The notes beneath the pieces were generated by a model. That model searched no databases. It worked only from the letters and a program-made list of their open reading frames with translations, and was not told where the DNA came from. A stretch of 64,000 nucleotides of DNA from contig CAUEEP010000884.1 of NCBI GenBank assembly GCA_958450365.1, forward strand, positions 1 to 64,000, in the 5' to 3' direction. Of this stretch, positions 10,103 through 21,600 are shown in pieces. The stretch comes from Mesorhabditis belari. Its lineage: Eukaryota; Nematoda; Chromadorea; Rhabditida; Rhabditidae. A program made the translations under genes and the position numbers. Positions within the stretch are counted from its first letter, which is position 1. Each line of letters opens with the position of its first letter.

Positions 10103-13100
10103 CTATTGAGCCTTTGGTGACAGCTGCTCCCATTGTGCTTTCAACTGAGTGAAATAGTCGTCTTGATTTGCTCCAGTGTACATTTCCTAAAAAGTATTGA
10201 ATAAGCAAGAATGCTTTTTTTGTTCTTTTTTCTGATCCTATTGTTTTCTTTCATTTTAAGTTAAATATTATTTGCGTAAAATTTCAGATTTGGTCTCTCA
10301 ATCGTCTCAAAGTCTCAAAGAAACGACCATAATGCGAAAACCGATAATGCAAAGTTTTTTAGAGCTTTGAGACAGCAATAAATACTTAAATCGAAGCCTT
10401 CTAGGCGTAGTTTTGCACTTTCTTTCCAAAAAAACACGATTTCAAGATGATTAGAGCACGGCATCAACAAGAAAAACAACGCTGAAAAATTTTGCTTTAT
10501 TCAAACCCTATTTTGCGCACCCCGAAATGTATCAAAAATTAAAATAATTTTAAAAAGTGAATACACCATCTTATAGAGCTCGTTTTAAGCTTTCAGAATC
10601 ACTGTAACAGTTCTACTTTACGATGGAAAGTCTCGGAGTCATAGCTCTTCAAAGATGGAGAAAAATTCGTGGGGTAATAATGTCTTGTCCAGTATTGTAG
10701 TTGACATACTTAAACAATATAAAATCCCTAAAGCCAAGCAAAAACAGAAAAACCACAGCTTAAAGCTATTTAATAATGAAACCGCTGTTTGACGAAATTT
10801 CGTTATCTGTCAAATACAACGATTCCTATTCGATAACCCAAATGTATTAGGGTGTCCGAAATGAAAATACCCTCAACTTCGATTGCAATTTTTTCGGTGT
10901 AGCGGCCAGCTTCGCGTCTGATTTTTGTTTTGTTTTAAATTTATATATCTTTTCTAATTCTATGTTTTTATAAAAATTTACTGCCTTACAATTTTGACTT
11001 TTTTCGAATGGAAGATCAGAAGTACCGAATTCGGGTGTGCTTGCTCTACGACTTTAAACAAGGAAAAAGTGTCCGGGAGAGCCATAGTTCAATCTTGAAA
11101 TTTTTTGGGGGAGCTGCTTATTCAGAGGAAGCTTGTAAAAAATGGTTCCAACAATTTAGAAAGAGAGAGACGAAACTCTACAGGATCGAGGACGTGGTCA
11201 CCTCCCTTCAGCGCTCAACGATGACGATCTTCAAGAAACCATAGAAGATGACGCAACCTTGCCGACTCGGAAAATTGTAACAATGTTTGCTGGAGGCCAC
11301 ACAACAATTGCGGACTATTTACATCGTTTGGGTAAAGCGAATCTCGTCGGAAAATGGGTACCCATCATTAAAAGGGTATTTTCATCCCGGACAACCTAAT
11401 ATTTAATCGTTCATTCATTCAGACTCTTGTTCGGTACGCGATTAAGCTTCGTTTTTTCCCACCCTTCCATTCGCATCTCGCACACGCTTTTCCCCAACGG
11501 TATTGGCTTTCACTGGCTCGGGATCAGCGTCTTTTGGCGTTACCCTAAACTTGATCATTTACTCAATAAATCTCTTTTGCCGTACCTTTTCATTTTTGTG
11601 TAAATAGCCTTCTTTGCGATCTCAAACATTTGTCGATCACAACAGAAAAGCATAATGGCAAACATGAAATATTGACTGAAAAATTTGTGATAACTTATAC
11701 TGTGATAAATTTTCACAAAGCCAGCTGCACATTTATGATCATCCCCAAAATGTTCCGTGTTGCCCAAGAGGTGTTTGAGAAGTGCCAATAAAATAGAAGA
11801 GAGTAGACAATGTTGTTGATTGCCGTGTGAACGATGTAACACATGGTGACCTGGAAGTTGCACTTTTGAAATATCTTGTTATTCTATGGAAATTCCCACA
11901 AACGCATTTATTGTCCTGAAATTACCTTCATCACTTTTGCGTTGACTGTAAGCAAATAAGCTTTACTTAACGTGTATCCGGTAGAATGTAACGTTTTTCT
12001 TCGCTTCTCGTTCGCTCTTGTCATCAAAACACCGATCTATCGACTCTTGTAGTACATTTTTTTACCATTCCTACCAATCCAGAAAGCAATGACGCAACAA
12101 TCTCCGCATTGTTCGAAATGAACCTCGGGTACCAAGATAGAGCTAAAGTTTCTTAGAGCTAAAGTTTCTAAGAGCTAAAGTTTCTCAAAGCTAAAGTTTC
12201 TCAGAGCTAAACTTTCTCAGAGCTAAAGTTTCTTAGAGCTAAAGTTTCTTAAAGCAGAAATCGGAGTACTACCGAAAAAGTAACAACACGTGAGCGCCGC
12301 TGAAGCAGTGCATCCAAAAATGACCAGGCCAACGAAAAACGTTCGATAGTGTCGGTGCTCATAGGTGGCGAAGGCGATCGTGGCAATGCTTCTCTCGATC
12401 ATCACACCAATCAAGCCAGCTGTAATCCGGGCAAATTATAGTCAAGTTTTGGATGAGATTTTTTTCCCATCGCGAAAACTAGCCAAAGAAACCTAGCCAA
12501 ACTTGGAGCTAGCCAAACTTGGACCTAACCAAACTTGGACCTAGTCATACGTGGACCTAGCCAAACTTGGACCTAGCCAAACTTGGACCTAACCAAACTT
12601 GAACCTAGCCAAACTTGGACCTAGCCAAACTTGGACAAGATTTTTCTTCTACGCTTTCTCCTTATTCTCTTTTGTTCTGGTTTTCTTTTCTGAAAATCAA
12701 ATATTATTACTAGCTTATTTAGAATGGACCAGACTTAAATTTGTAAACTTTTCACAAAACGGAGAATCAGCTGGCGACTCACCATTCATAATTGTATAAA
12801 TGTAAACTCGACCAAAAGAAGCAATTTGAAACAACAAAGGACAAATTTCTGTAGCTGAAAGAGTAGCTTTTTTTGAGCTAAAGAGCCCAATCACTAACTT
12901 TCTTGATAAATTTCACATTGAAGATCAGGTTGAGCCTCGTAAGCGATCATGACAAAACGGCAGATTCCATAGAGATACAAATGATATAGACCGATGTGGA
13001 TGATTCGTTGCGTGTTGACATGGAAAACCTAAAAGTCTTTTCTTTTAACTAGACGTATTTTTTTATAATCTAAATGTGAAAAAAAAGTGCGATTTTGTAA

Positions 13101-14859
13101 GTCTACCGTTGTTTTTCCTTTGGTTCTGGTTTTGTTTTTAACTTTTTCTAATAACGATAAGAGTTGTTCAATGAAGGAACCTATTTAGAGTAGTTAAGTT
13201 AAACAAAGTATTCAAGTACAATCGCTAGGTAAGTAAATACGCCTTTTTTATTCAAGCAGGTAGAGATACAGGGTGCGCCAAAAGTTCCCGTACTTTTATT
13301 TTCTGCATTTTTGGTAATTTTAGATAAAAGATACGATTTTAAAAGTAAGAAATTCGAATTTCTCGCAAAAAACTGATTTCGAAAACGTTTCTAGTTAATT
13401 TATAAGTGCAACACTATTTGAGAATGAGACAGAACGTTAAGACAAGTGATTGAGAAGAGGGTCCGCTCAGGGGCGCTTTGGTCGCACAGTTACAAGGCAC
13501 AGTTACAAGGCACAGTTACAAGGCACAGTTACAAGGCACAGTTACAAGGCACAGTTACAAGGCACAGTTACAAGGCACAGTTACAAGGCACAGTTACAAG
13601 GCACAGTTACAAGGCACAGTTACAAGGCACAGTTACAAGGCACAGTTACAAGGCACAGTTACAAGGCACAGTTACAAGGCACAGTTACAAGGCACAGTTA
13701 CAGGGCACAGTTACAGGGCACAGTTACAGGGCACAGTTACAGGGCACAGTTACAGGGCACAGTTACAGGGCACAGTTACAGGGCACAGTTACAGGGCACA
13801 GTTACAGGGCACAGTTACAGGGCACAGTTACAGGGCACAGTTACAGGGCACAGTTACAGGGCACAGTTACAGGGCACAGTTACAGGGCACAGTTACAGGG
13901 CACAGCTACAGGGCACAGCTACAGGGCACAGCTACAGGGCACAGCTACAGGGCACAGCTACAGGGCACAGCTACAGGGCACAGCTACAGGGCACAGCTAC
14001 AGGGCACAGCTACAGGGCACAGCTACAGGGCACAGCTACAGGGCACAGCTACAGGGCACAGCTACAGGGCACAGCTACAGGGCACAGTTACAGTTATTTC
14101 CTTTGATGGAAATTTGTATGGGAAAACCAAGTTCTAAACTGACTTCCGACTCAACTCGACCAAAACTTTATACACCCAATATTTTGGGGCTTCAGGCCTG
14201 TAACTTTTATGGATCAAAAGATTTTCAAGACCCAAGATGTTTTTCGAAAACTAGACATAAAATGTGACATTTTTTATATTGGGTGTATAAAGTTTTGGTC
14301 AACGACCGAGTCGGAAGTCAGGTTAGAACTTGGTTTTCCCATACAAATTTCCATCAAAGGAAATAACTGTAACTGTGCCCTGTAACTGTGCGACCAAAGT
14401 GCTCCTGAGCGGACCCTCTTCTCAATCACTTGTCTTAACGTTCTGTCTCATTCCTAAATAGTGTTGCACTTATAAATTAACTAGAAACGTTTTCGAAATC
14501 AGTTTTTTGCGAGGAATTCGAATTTCTTACTTTTAAAATCGTATCTTTTATCTAAAATTACCAAAAATGCAGAAAATACAAGTACGGGAACTTTTGGCGC
14601 ACCCTGTAATGGCCACAATGGATAGCAATAAGCTCTGTTGGTTGCTCTATTGTCAATATCATGTAAAACAAGAAGAATATTTACTGAATGCACAGCAACA
14701 CACGTTTGTAGTTGCAGAAATGTGAAGGCTGAATGGAATGACGAGAAAAGTCACCAAATAAATCAGAGATTCTATGACAAAACTGCTCAAAACGACTGGC
14801 CCCATCTCATCCACATAGGCAACAGAGGTATTTATGTAGGAAATCATTTGAAGTTTCAT
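10103..14859 (-). CDS. Seven-TM chemoreceptor, Sra/Sre superfamily
   Basis: Predicted chemosensory G-protein-coupled receptor. Ten exons join in phase: 14704-14859, 12899-13028, 12783-12854, 12273-12419, 12075-12142, 11926-12036, 11717-11850, 11586-11675, 11463-11544 and 10103-10186, giving 357 residues. The ATG at 14859 is the first after an in-frame TAA. Recognisable landmarks: FHVNTQRIIHIGLYHLYLYG (TM2), a Cys at the TM3 entrance, MIERSIATIAFATYEHRHYR at the TM3-loop boundary (the ER..AT....YE signature of this superfamily), YTLSKAYLLTVNAKVMK before TM6, and YFTQLKAQWEQ at the C-terminus, as in Sre proteins. Introns are mostly 38-75 nt; intron 1 holds the 1.3 kb fold-back element and intron 9 a mariner relic. 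No lesion is seen. Sre versus Srab assignment needs a profile search. Confidence 0.85.
10847..11399 (+). mobile_element. Internally deleted mariner with N-terminal transposase remnant
   Basis: Ends TTAGGGTGTCCGAAATGAAA and complement of TTTTCATCCCGGACAACCTAA, TA flanks. The plus strand at 11008-11244 gives a mariner-type helix-turn-helix start (RVCLLYDFKQGKSVRESHSS, then CKKWFQQFR); a second frame continues with the next helix region. The DDD catalytic part is missing. It occupies the last intron of the chemoreceptor. Confidence 0.8.
12139..12256. repeat. 16-17 bp minisatellite AGCTAAAGTTTCTTAG
   Basis: Seven copies in the chemoreceptor intron 12143-12272. The first copy overlaps the acceptor of exon 12075-12142, so the splice acceptor itself (TTTAG) is a unit of the repeat. 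Confidence 0.85.
12490..12640. repeat. 16 bp minisatellite GACCTAGCCAAACTTG
   Basis: About nine copies in the intron between chemoreceptor exons 12783-12854 and 12273-12419, with scattered point variants. Confidence 0.9.
13269..14606. mobile_element. Long fold-back transposon with an expanded 13-mer array in one arm
   Basis: Ends CAGGGTGCGCCAAAAGTTCC and its inverted copy at the right, flanked by TA. The arms pair over about 230 bp at the outside and again over about 80 bp around 14090-14170/14280-14370. The ends are Tc1/mariner-like. No transposase is seen. It occupies intron 1 of the chemoreceptor gene. Confidence 0.85.
13486..14090. repeat. 13 bp minisatellite, about 46 copies, three variant blocks
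   Basis: Units change from CACAGTTACAAGG to CACAGTTACAGGG near 13697 and to CACAGCTACAGGG near 13904, so each variant occupies one contiguous block. The 218-273 codon ORFs across it exist because 3 x 13 bp is an in-phase 39 bp period; they are not genes. Confidence 0.95.
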
Positions 14860-16030
14860 TGAAGTCAATTAAAATAACTATCCAACTGATGAACAGTTGT
14901 TCAAGGCATTTTTTTCAATTATTTCCAAAAGAAACTTTTCTGAAGAGAATTAAAATCGGAAAGGTTCAATTTGAAGCGTTTCTCTCCACGTAACAATTTT
15001 CACGTTTTTGAACTTTTGAATTCAAGTGAAATTTTTGTATTCTATGCAGTTACTTGTAAAGGTAATAGTAGATTAAAATTTTGCTTTCAAACGGTTTCAT
15101 TTTCGCTTGAAAAGTTTTACTCATTGATTGCGATTGATTGATTTATCCTTTTATTTTCAACAATATAAAATGTACTTTGATCATGTCGAGGTACAAAAAT
15201 ACGTTAATACATAGTATCAAATAGGATAGCTTTGAAGTGTGCAAACAAAGTCAAAGTCAACTGACAACTGACAACTGGAAAACAAGGTCGACTGATAACT
15301 AGCAACTAGCAAACAAAGTCAACTGACAATCCACTGGCTCTAATAATTCGAAATAAACAAGTCCGTTGCCCAGCAAGACACACCAGCATTCCACCAGCAA
15401 GACAACATCACTTTGTGCCCATGATAATCTGGGTTTGGAGTTGAAATTGGCCTTTGATCTTTGCTGAGTCTTTTTCGAGAATTGTTATTGAAGTGTTATT
15501 GAAGGGACCTTCCCCTTGGGTAATCCTTTAGGAACTTGTTTGTTTTAGGGCGTACAGGGTGATCAAAAAGTTCCCCGCACACTTGTAAATGATTCATTTT
15601 CTAAATGAAAGCTCAAACAAAATTTCCCGTGTTTTCTAGTATTTTGAAGCTGAAATTCTGATGAACATTTCTATAAGTTAATTATTCCAATCAGACATTT
15701 TCAGCCTTTTCAAGAAGCCTAGATTCGAGACACATCGCTCATCAGATAAACACAGTTTCGCATGTTTTTGAAGACTATCTTACGTTTTTATTTTGACGAG
15801 AGATTTGATTCTTTTCAAATAACAATTGAACTGTTACTTAAAATAAAAGTATACGATTAAAAAGGCTTTTTGAAGGATTTTTCAATTGAAAATAGGTTCA
15901 AATAGGTGAGCGCCATGACAGTTTGCCTTCAGCGCACTACAATGCTTCTTTGGATCAGGTGGCTCTGGCCATCGAATGGTCTATGGCTAATGTGTGAGCC
16001 GGTACACCGAGTTGACCTTCCCTTGTTGGT
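14860..16030. other. Intergenic stretch with a decayed mariner fragment
   Basis: Between the chemoreceptor start and the four-TM gene 3' end. AT-rich, with short CAACTGACAACT runs near 15250-15320, a lone Tc1-like end CAGGGTGATCAAAAAGTTCC at 15557 without a visible partner, and the mariner fragment near 15345-15474. The plus strand at 15925-15993 gives a short coding-like read, SLDQVALAIEWSMAN, ending at a GTGTGA donor-like site; too short to assign. Confidence 0.5.
15345..15474 (-). pseudogene. Mariner transposase fragment
   Basis: The minus strand reads NPDYHGHKVMLSCWWNAGV, which matches the part of mariner transposases around the second catalytic Asp (compare HGKKVMLCVWWNSKG in the element at 21.6 kb). 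No ends were found, so this is a degraded remnant. Confidence 0.5.
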
Positions 16031-19000
16031 TCATTTGTTAAAAACCATCTGCAAGTTTCCATAGGTGCTTTCGTGTTTTGTTAAGTTTATGTATTCACTT
16101 TCTAAAACATTTATTTTCATCTTGAATCTGGATGTGAAATGCCCGCATACTCATACCGTGTTTTGGCTTACATCCGATTGCTGCTCGATGGCTAGTTGAC
16201 GATCTCTGGAAACAAATCTTAAGTTTTCTTAAGTCATTGAATACTTTTGAACAAAAATTCAGCATCAATACTTTATCTTTGTCTTTGTAAGATTAAATTT
16301 GTCCTGTGTTGCCTTTTTATTGTTGAAATGACACTGGACTTTGGTTGAGCTTCAATTGATTAACCAATAGAATTCAAGCGTAATTCTAAATGGTAGGTCG
16401 TAGATGAAAAAAATGAGTGTCTATATTGAGCAAATGAAATTTACAGTTTCTTATTTCTTTCAACTCACCGAAGAAACTTGTAATAGTTCCAGGTGACACT
16501 CGCGCGCCACAGGGCGAACAGGGCCACAAGGAACACGATGGTGAGGCTAACTAGAAAAGTTTTTGTGATATAAAAGGGGAGAACTTAGTTACTTCTTGAT
16601 TTGACAATAACCGTATTGTTTTGTTCTTTCTGCCAGTCGGATTCGTTGTTTGCGGAGAGAGCACTAGAAATTTAGATAGTTGAAAGGAAAAATTATTATA
16701 CAGGGCTCAATAGTTACCCGGACTCACAAGGGAATCATCCCAAGTTATTCGCGAGTTACAATATTCAATGAAAAATCAATTTTCTATTAAAACAAAGAGT
16801 GAGATGATTGAACATCTGAGTGCTGATTTACACTGAAAAGACTGACAAAGGAACCTTCCCAAGTTGCTCGCGAATTATAATGTGGGTGCCAAAGAAAGAC
16901 CTAAAAATGTCCGTTCAGAAAGTGTTTTCAAAAACTGCTAATCGGCAAAACGCAAATTGTTATAGCCATTTGAATTTCGAAAAAATGAAGGCTTTTCTCG
17001 AATTTCTGGCACACTGATTTTTGCAGGCGGAAAGGCTTAGGAAAGGCTTAGGCTTAGGCTTAGGAAAGGCTTAGGAAAGGCTTAGGAAAGGCTTAGGAAA
17101 GGCTTAGGAAAGGCTTAGGAAAGGCTTAGGCTTAGGCTTAGGAAAGGCTTAGGAAAGGCTTAGGAAAGGCTTAGGAAAGGCTTAGGAAAGGCTTAGGCTT
17201 AGGCTTAGGAAAGGCTTAGGCTTAGGCTTAGGAAAGGCTTAGGCTTAGGAAAGGCTTAGGCTTAGGCTTAGGAAAGGCCTTTCCTAAGCCTTGCGTTTTG
17301 CCGATTAGCGCTTTTTGAAAATAGTTTCTGAACGGACATTTTTAGGTCTTTCTTTTGGTACCCACATTATAATTCGCGAGCAACTTGGGAAGGTTCCTTT
17401 GTCAGTCTTTTAAGTGTAAATCTGCACTCAGATGTTCAATTATCTCACGCTTTGTTTTAATAGAAAATTTAAATATTTGTCTGTCTTTTTTGATTTGTGT
17501 CAAAGCTTGGCGCGGTACTTGTTTTTGAAGGATTTAACGAAAATTTTAGTGATCATTTGAACGTTTCAATGCTAAATTTAGTTTTATTAGGTTACATTTA
17601 TCTAAAGATTAAAGATTCATATTAAACAAAACTTGAAAAATGAAAAATTTTGGTTCGCAATGTCATCTTTTGACAAGCCAACGCTTAGACCCCCAAGTTT
17701 CTCAAAATAATTGCCTAATTGAGTGTCACATTACCTTCCGATTCATTTGATATTTGTTTAAAACGTTTTGCAAAAACAAAACCGTATAAAGACATGCTTA
17801 ATTTCTGGCGTTTTCTGGAAATGAAAAAAAAACAAGCCAGGCAACTCCTGATTGCCAACTTTGTGGCTCTATAAAAAAGGCAAAAAGGTAGTTTTTTTGT
17901 CAAAACTAAGAATCGATTGTGGATAAATATTTTAAATTTTCTATTAAAAAGCGTGAGATGATTGCGCATCTGAGTGCTGAGCTACACTTAAAATACTGAG
18001 TCCGGGCAATTACAGGGTGCATGATAATTTTTGACCGCTTACTTATTTAATGTATACCAGGGTTACGGGTGATTTATTTTGCACACACATAATCACAATT
18101 TACACATTAAGACCTAGGGGAATATTCTATCGTTTGTGTGGATGGAACGATGTAGGAGACGATTTAGGAGAAGGCTACCCGAGGATGGAACGATGTAGGA
18201 GAAGGCTACCCGAGGATGGGACGATGTAGGAGACGATGTAGGAGACGATGTGGGAGACGATGTAGGAGACGATGTAGGAGACGATGTAGGAGGAGAAGGC
18301 TACCCGCTTTATATGTGGTTGTGCCTTAGACAAGTCTACCCATTTGGATCCCTGTTTATCCTAAATCCCGTGGGGAAGGGGCCTAGGGGGGCCGGTCTTG
18401 GGAACTAGTTCACCATATGGATGCGGTTACCTACAGCACTCGGTTCAGGGAAGATGTCCTTGACTCATCTCTGCTGGATTCGAACCAGAGACTAACCAAG
18501 CCCAACGTTGCTTAACTTGGCAAATCTGACGGGATACCGTGTTTCAACGTGGCGAGGCCGTAGCCCGTCTGTCTGTCTGTTATTACTTTTTGAAATATGT
18601 TTAATGGCCCTATTACGCTTTTTTTTAAGCAACGTTGCACTTTTTTTTGTTTCATTTTGTTATTTTCTCTGTTATTAATATTCTTCTCTATAAAAAGACT
18701 ATCCAATTTTGTATTTTTTTAGAATGGTTGCTCCTTATCCTAAGCGCGGATCAATCTCGATCTTCATCGTGCCGGGATGACCACAAAAGAGATTTCAACG
18801 ATCTTTTGCTAAGGACTGTTCGCCGAGCTGTTAACTTGTTCAAGACAACTGGAAAAACAATTGTTCGAGCTGGACGAGGCTTTCAAAGACGGTCAATAAT
18901 TATCACACACACTGTATCGAACACTCTGTACATACGCAAGTAGAGCCTTTATCGCTAGAAAGGCCATGTATCCGACGATGAGAGCTCGCCAAAATAACGA

Positions 19001-20101
19001 AATTAACTGAAAAATGAATGTAAATCAAAATCAGATAATGTCATACATAAGTGATTCCATAAATTTGCATGTAGATTGGTTTGAGGGTCTGAATGGCGAG
19101 AATGGCCAGAGCAACCATGCCGATTGCAAATGGAAGTTGATACTGAAAGCCCGTTTTTAAGCAGTTGTAGGTTTTTATTGGGATTTTCTGTTTCTTTGCT
19201 TGTTTGTTTGTCTGTTTATTTTGGCTACTTACTCTAGACATCATAGATTTTTTTTTTCAATTCGATTCTTTTTACTAAAAACTATCACTACCTTTTTAGT
19301 CGGCAAAATTAGGGTTCACTTTTACTTTACTTTTACACTTTTACTTAATACATTCAGCCAAAATGTTTTTAAATCTGAAAAATCAATTTGCAAAACTTCT
19401 TTAGTACTTTAGGTAACTAGGTAAGCTTTTATGGTAGTGTTTAAAGTCTAACCAAAAAGAGTGGGGCGAGCCCGAGCAGAGCGAAGACCAACTCGATGAC
19501 ATCAAGAGCGATGAATACACAGAAACCATACTGAAACACCGGCACTACGCCGGTTGTGAGCCACTTTTTTTTTTCTTCAAAATCACTTTTTCTGGGGGTA
19601 GCTTTATGCGTAGATTTCGAAAAACACAACGAGAGTTTGGGAAAAGATGTTTTAAGCCGAGTTTCGGGCTCCAAAGTCCAAAGTGCTTTAACTTTTGGCT
19701 CTAGTTTTGACCTTGAGAAGTGTCCCAATAGTCGATAGCTTGTGCTCCATATAGTGAAGTACACTATAGAGGACATTTTGGAGCCCGAAACTCGGCTTAA
19801 AACATCTTTTCTCAAGCTGTCGTTGTGTTTTTCGAAATCTACGCATAAAGCTACCCCAGAAAAAGTGATTTTGAAGAAAAAAAAGTGCCTCACAACCGGC
19901 GTAGTACCGATACACCATTTTAAAATTTAATTTTAGGATCTTGTCTTGACTTTTTTGGATCATAATTAAGTTAGAAAAAACCTTTGCTGTGCATCCGATA
20001 TCGGTGAACGAGCCACAGCAACATTTGTATTGATCCTCGCGTATTGGAGGGCTTGGCTTGACGCTTGTCGGCTGCCAACACCAATACGTTGCACCACTCA
20101 T
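16031..20101 (-). CDS. Four-transmembrane protein with N-terminal CCCG motif
   Basis: Function unknown. Exons 19982-20101, 19453-19530, 19047-19142, 18936-19006, 16593-16663, 16469-16550 and 16157-16205 join in phase; a tiny last exon 16031-16048 (MVFNK, stop) is a guess. Total about 194 residues. The N-terminus MSGATYWCWQPTSVKPSPPI is followed by YKCCCGSFTDIGCTAK, then four hydrophobic segments (YGFCVFIALDVIELVFALLG; LPFAIGMVALAILAIQ; LFWRALIVGYMAFLAIKALL; SLTIVFLVALFALWRASV), an acidic/Asn-rich loop before TM4 and a charged tail (DRQLAIEQQSDVSQNT). This layout resembles nematode four-TM families with a CCCG start related to LAPTM-type lysosomal proteins; the relation is from memory and unproven. 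Introns hold a hairpin MITE (19.5-19.9 kb) and the 16.7-18.0 kb fold-back. Confidence 0.62.
16703..18010. mobile_element. Composite fold-back element with telomere-like loop
   Basis: Positions 16788-16975 and 17285-17470 are inverted copies of each other (shared AACTTGGGAAGGTTCCTTTG, AGATGTTCAATTATCTCACG and neighbours), separated by the TTAGGC-rich array. A third copy of the same arm end lies at 17930-18008, and outer sequences at 16706-16727 and 17988-18008 pair around CCCGGACTC. Best read as a fold-back MITE with a second element or duplicated arm attached. No transposase is recognised. Confidence 0.65.
17033..17278. repeat. Interstitial TTAGGC / TTAGGAAAGGC array
   Basis: About 240 bp built from the nematode telomere hexamer TTAGGC and an 11-mer TTAGGAAAGGC that looks like the hexamer with an AAAGG insertion. 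It lies exactly in the loop between inverted arms. It is not a terminal telomere: unique sequence follows on both sides. Confidence 0.9.
18140..18305. repeat. GATGTAGGAGAC minisatellite
   Basis: Tandem and interspersed copies of GATGTAGGAGAC with two longer units containing GAAGGCTACCCGAG. It lies directly beside the 5S-like sequence. Confidence 0.8.
18426..18567 (-). ncRNA. 5S rRNA-derived sequence, probably pseudogene or SINE
   Basis: The minus strand reads GGCTACGGCC at the 5' side, CCACGTTGAAACACGGTATC, then TTTGCCAAGTTAAGCAACGT and GGGCTTGGTTAGT, which are the 5S rRNA helix I 5' strand, loop region and internal A/C-box promoter regions. The 3' part ends GTGCTGTAGGT, able to pair with CTACGGC as in real helix I. 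Between them, helix IV-V sequence is replaced by a longer segment with GGTTCGAATCC, an exact tRNA B-box. The total is about 20 nt longer than a normal 5S and no T-run terminator follows, so a working 5S gene is unlikely. Confidence 0.6.
19538..19912. mobile_element. Hairpin MITE with ~150 bp arms
   Basis: Left arm begins GGCACTACGCCGGTTGTGAG and the right arm is its complement ending CCGGCGTAGTACC. The arms pair almost throughout, leaving a short loop near 19735. It lies in intron 1 of the four-TM gene, 8 bp upstream of exon 19453-19530. Apparent ORFs on both strands are the same arm read twice. Confidence 0.85.
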
Positions 20102-20106
20102 CAATG

Positions 20107-20115
20107 CTGAAACGA
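20107..20115 (-). promoter_or_regulatory. Probable spliced-leader acceptor 5 nt before ATG
   Basis: CGTTTCAG precedes CATTG-ATG of the four-TM gene. A strong 3' splice site with no donor-bearing upstream exon in phase, only five bases before the start codon, is the usual picture of a nematode trans-splice site. Confidence 0.45.
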
Positions 20116-21600
20116 TATCGAAAATACTAGTTCAACTTTAAATACTTTAAATTACTTAAAATAGGTAAAGTACAACTTTAGTAGACGTTTCAACTAGAAA
20201 ACAGGCAATGTTGGCTTTTAAACAAGCAAACAGCCATTGTTTTAAACCGTTATGTTATGTTGGCTTTTTGGCATAAACAAACAACTCAAACTGAGCACTC
20301 AACTTTACAAGCAGTTAACATTTAAAAGAGAGTTAATTTTCGACGAGTTTTACAGGAAAAATTGATTATTTGATCGTCAAAATGGGAAAGTTCTGCCGCC
20401 TTGTGACTGTGAAATTTGTAAAAGGGGCGCCTGTCTTTTAAGAAAAGAGATTGCGTTCCTTTTTCTCTTTACTTGAATATCCAAAAAAAGGCATTTCTCC
20501 ATCTCTATTTGACCTTGCTTTCTTTTTTAGACAGACTTCCTCTTTTGCTTTTCCAGGGTTGAAAGGACATCTACATGACTATTTTCAATTGAATCAATAT
20601 ATAAAGAAATTCAGTTTAAGCAAAAAAACCATTGAAAGAAAAGCCATTGTGCCAAGAAAAAACCCATTGAAAAGGCGAAAATCTCGTTTTTTAAAAAATT
20701 TAAGAAACTTTTCTTAGCTTCTACAAAACTGCATCTAGAAATCATCTTGAAAGTTTTAGAGATTTTATTAACCAAACAGACTATGTTTAATTGAAACCAA
20801 ATCGTACCAGAACCGCAGACAAGTGTCTGTGCTTCCCACTAGCTCATTAAGGAGCACAAGACCGAGTGTCGCAATGTTGGGTATTAGCAGTTGAACCCAC
20901 GACCACTTTTGTGTACTGTGTGGACCACGAAAATAACGACCATCAAAGGAGACGGCAAAGAAGCGGCTGAAAACGGTTTAGTGTAAAGATAGCTAGATCT
21001 AAACTGAGTACAAACTCTTGACTAGTCAAAAAAAACACCCATTTTTCTTAGCTACACTGTTGATTATAAGTTGAAAAGATAAAAACTAACTGAAAGTTTA
21101 CAAGTAAGTTTACCTAAGCGATATCATCAATTGACAATATTTGGCTGCAGTGACGAAATCGTAGCCATGAAGAAAAATGTTGACTTGTTGCCAGTATGTT
21201 ATTAATACTTCAGGGCAACTTAAAGTTTTTGGTTTTTCTCAAAATTTTCTAGTATCTAACTCTAGTGGAAACGGTTGTTCGCTAACACAAAAAGTTCCGA
21301 GTGTGTTCGTTATGACGAAGATGAATTTGTTGAGATTCTCAGCGATGAGCAGTAAGCTGGAAACTCTTTTGAGCCTAGTATACACCAACAAGTACACACT
21401 AGAGACTTTAGAACTTTTAAAACTTTACCCAGTGTATCCTTGTTTACACCAGAGGACGATTTAGAATAAGAACTTTAAAGTAAGTTGAAAATAATCTTAT
21501 AGTTTATATAAGTATTGATTGATATACAAAAAGATTGATTTATGTACAAAAAGTCATATGCGTAACTAGTAACTAGTAGATTCTCTAATACACAGATATA

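Noticed and set aside
13446..14267. ORFs of 218-273 codons (YKAQLQGTVTRHS repeats)
   Set aside because: Produced by a 13 bp tandem array inside a transposon; all three frames are open in the same way.
17033..17278. True telomere or chromosome end
   Set aside because: Mixed 6- and 11-mers with unique DNA and inverted arms on both sides.
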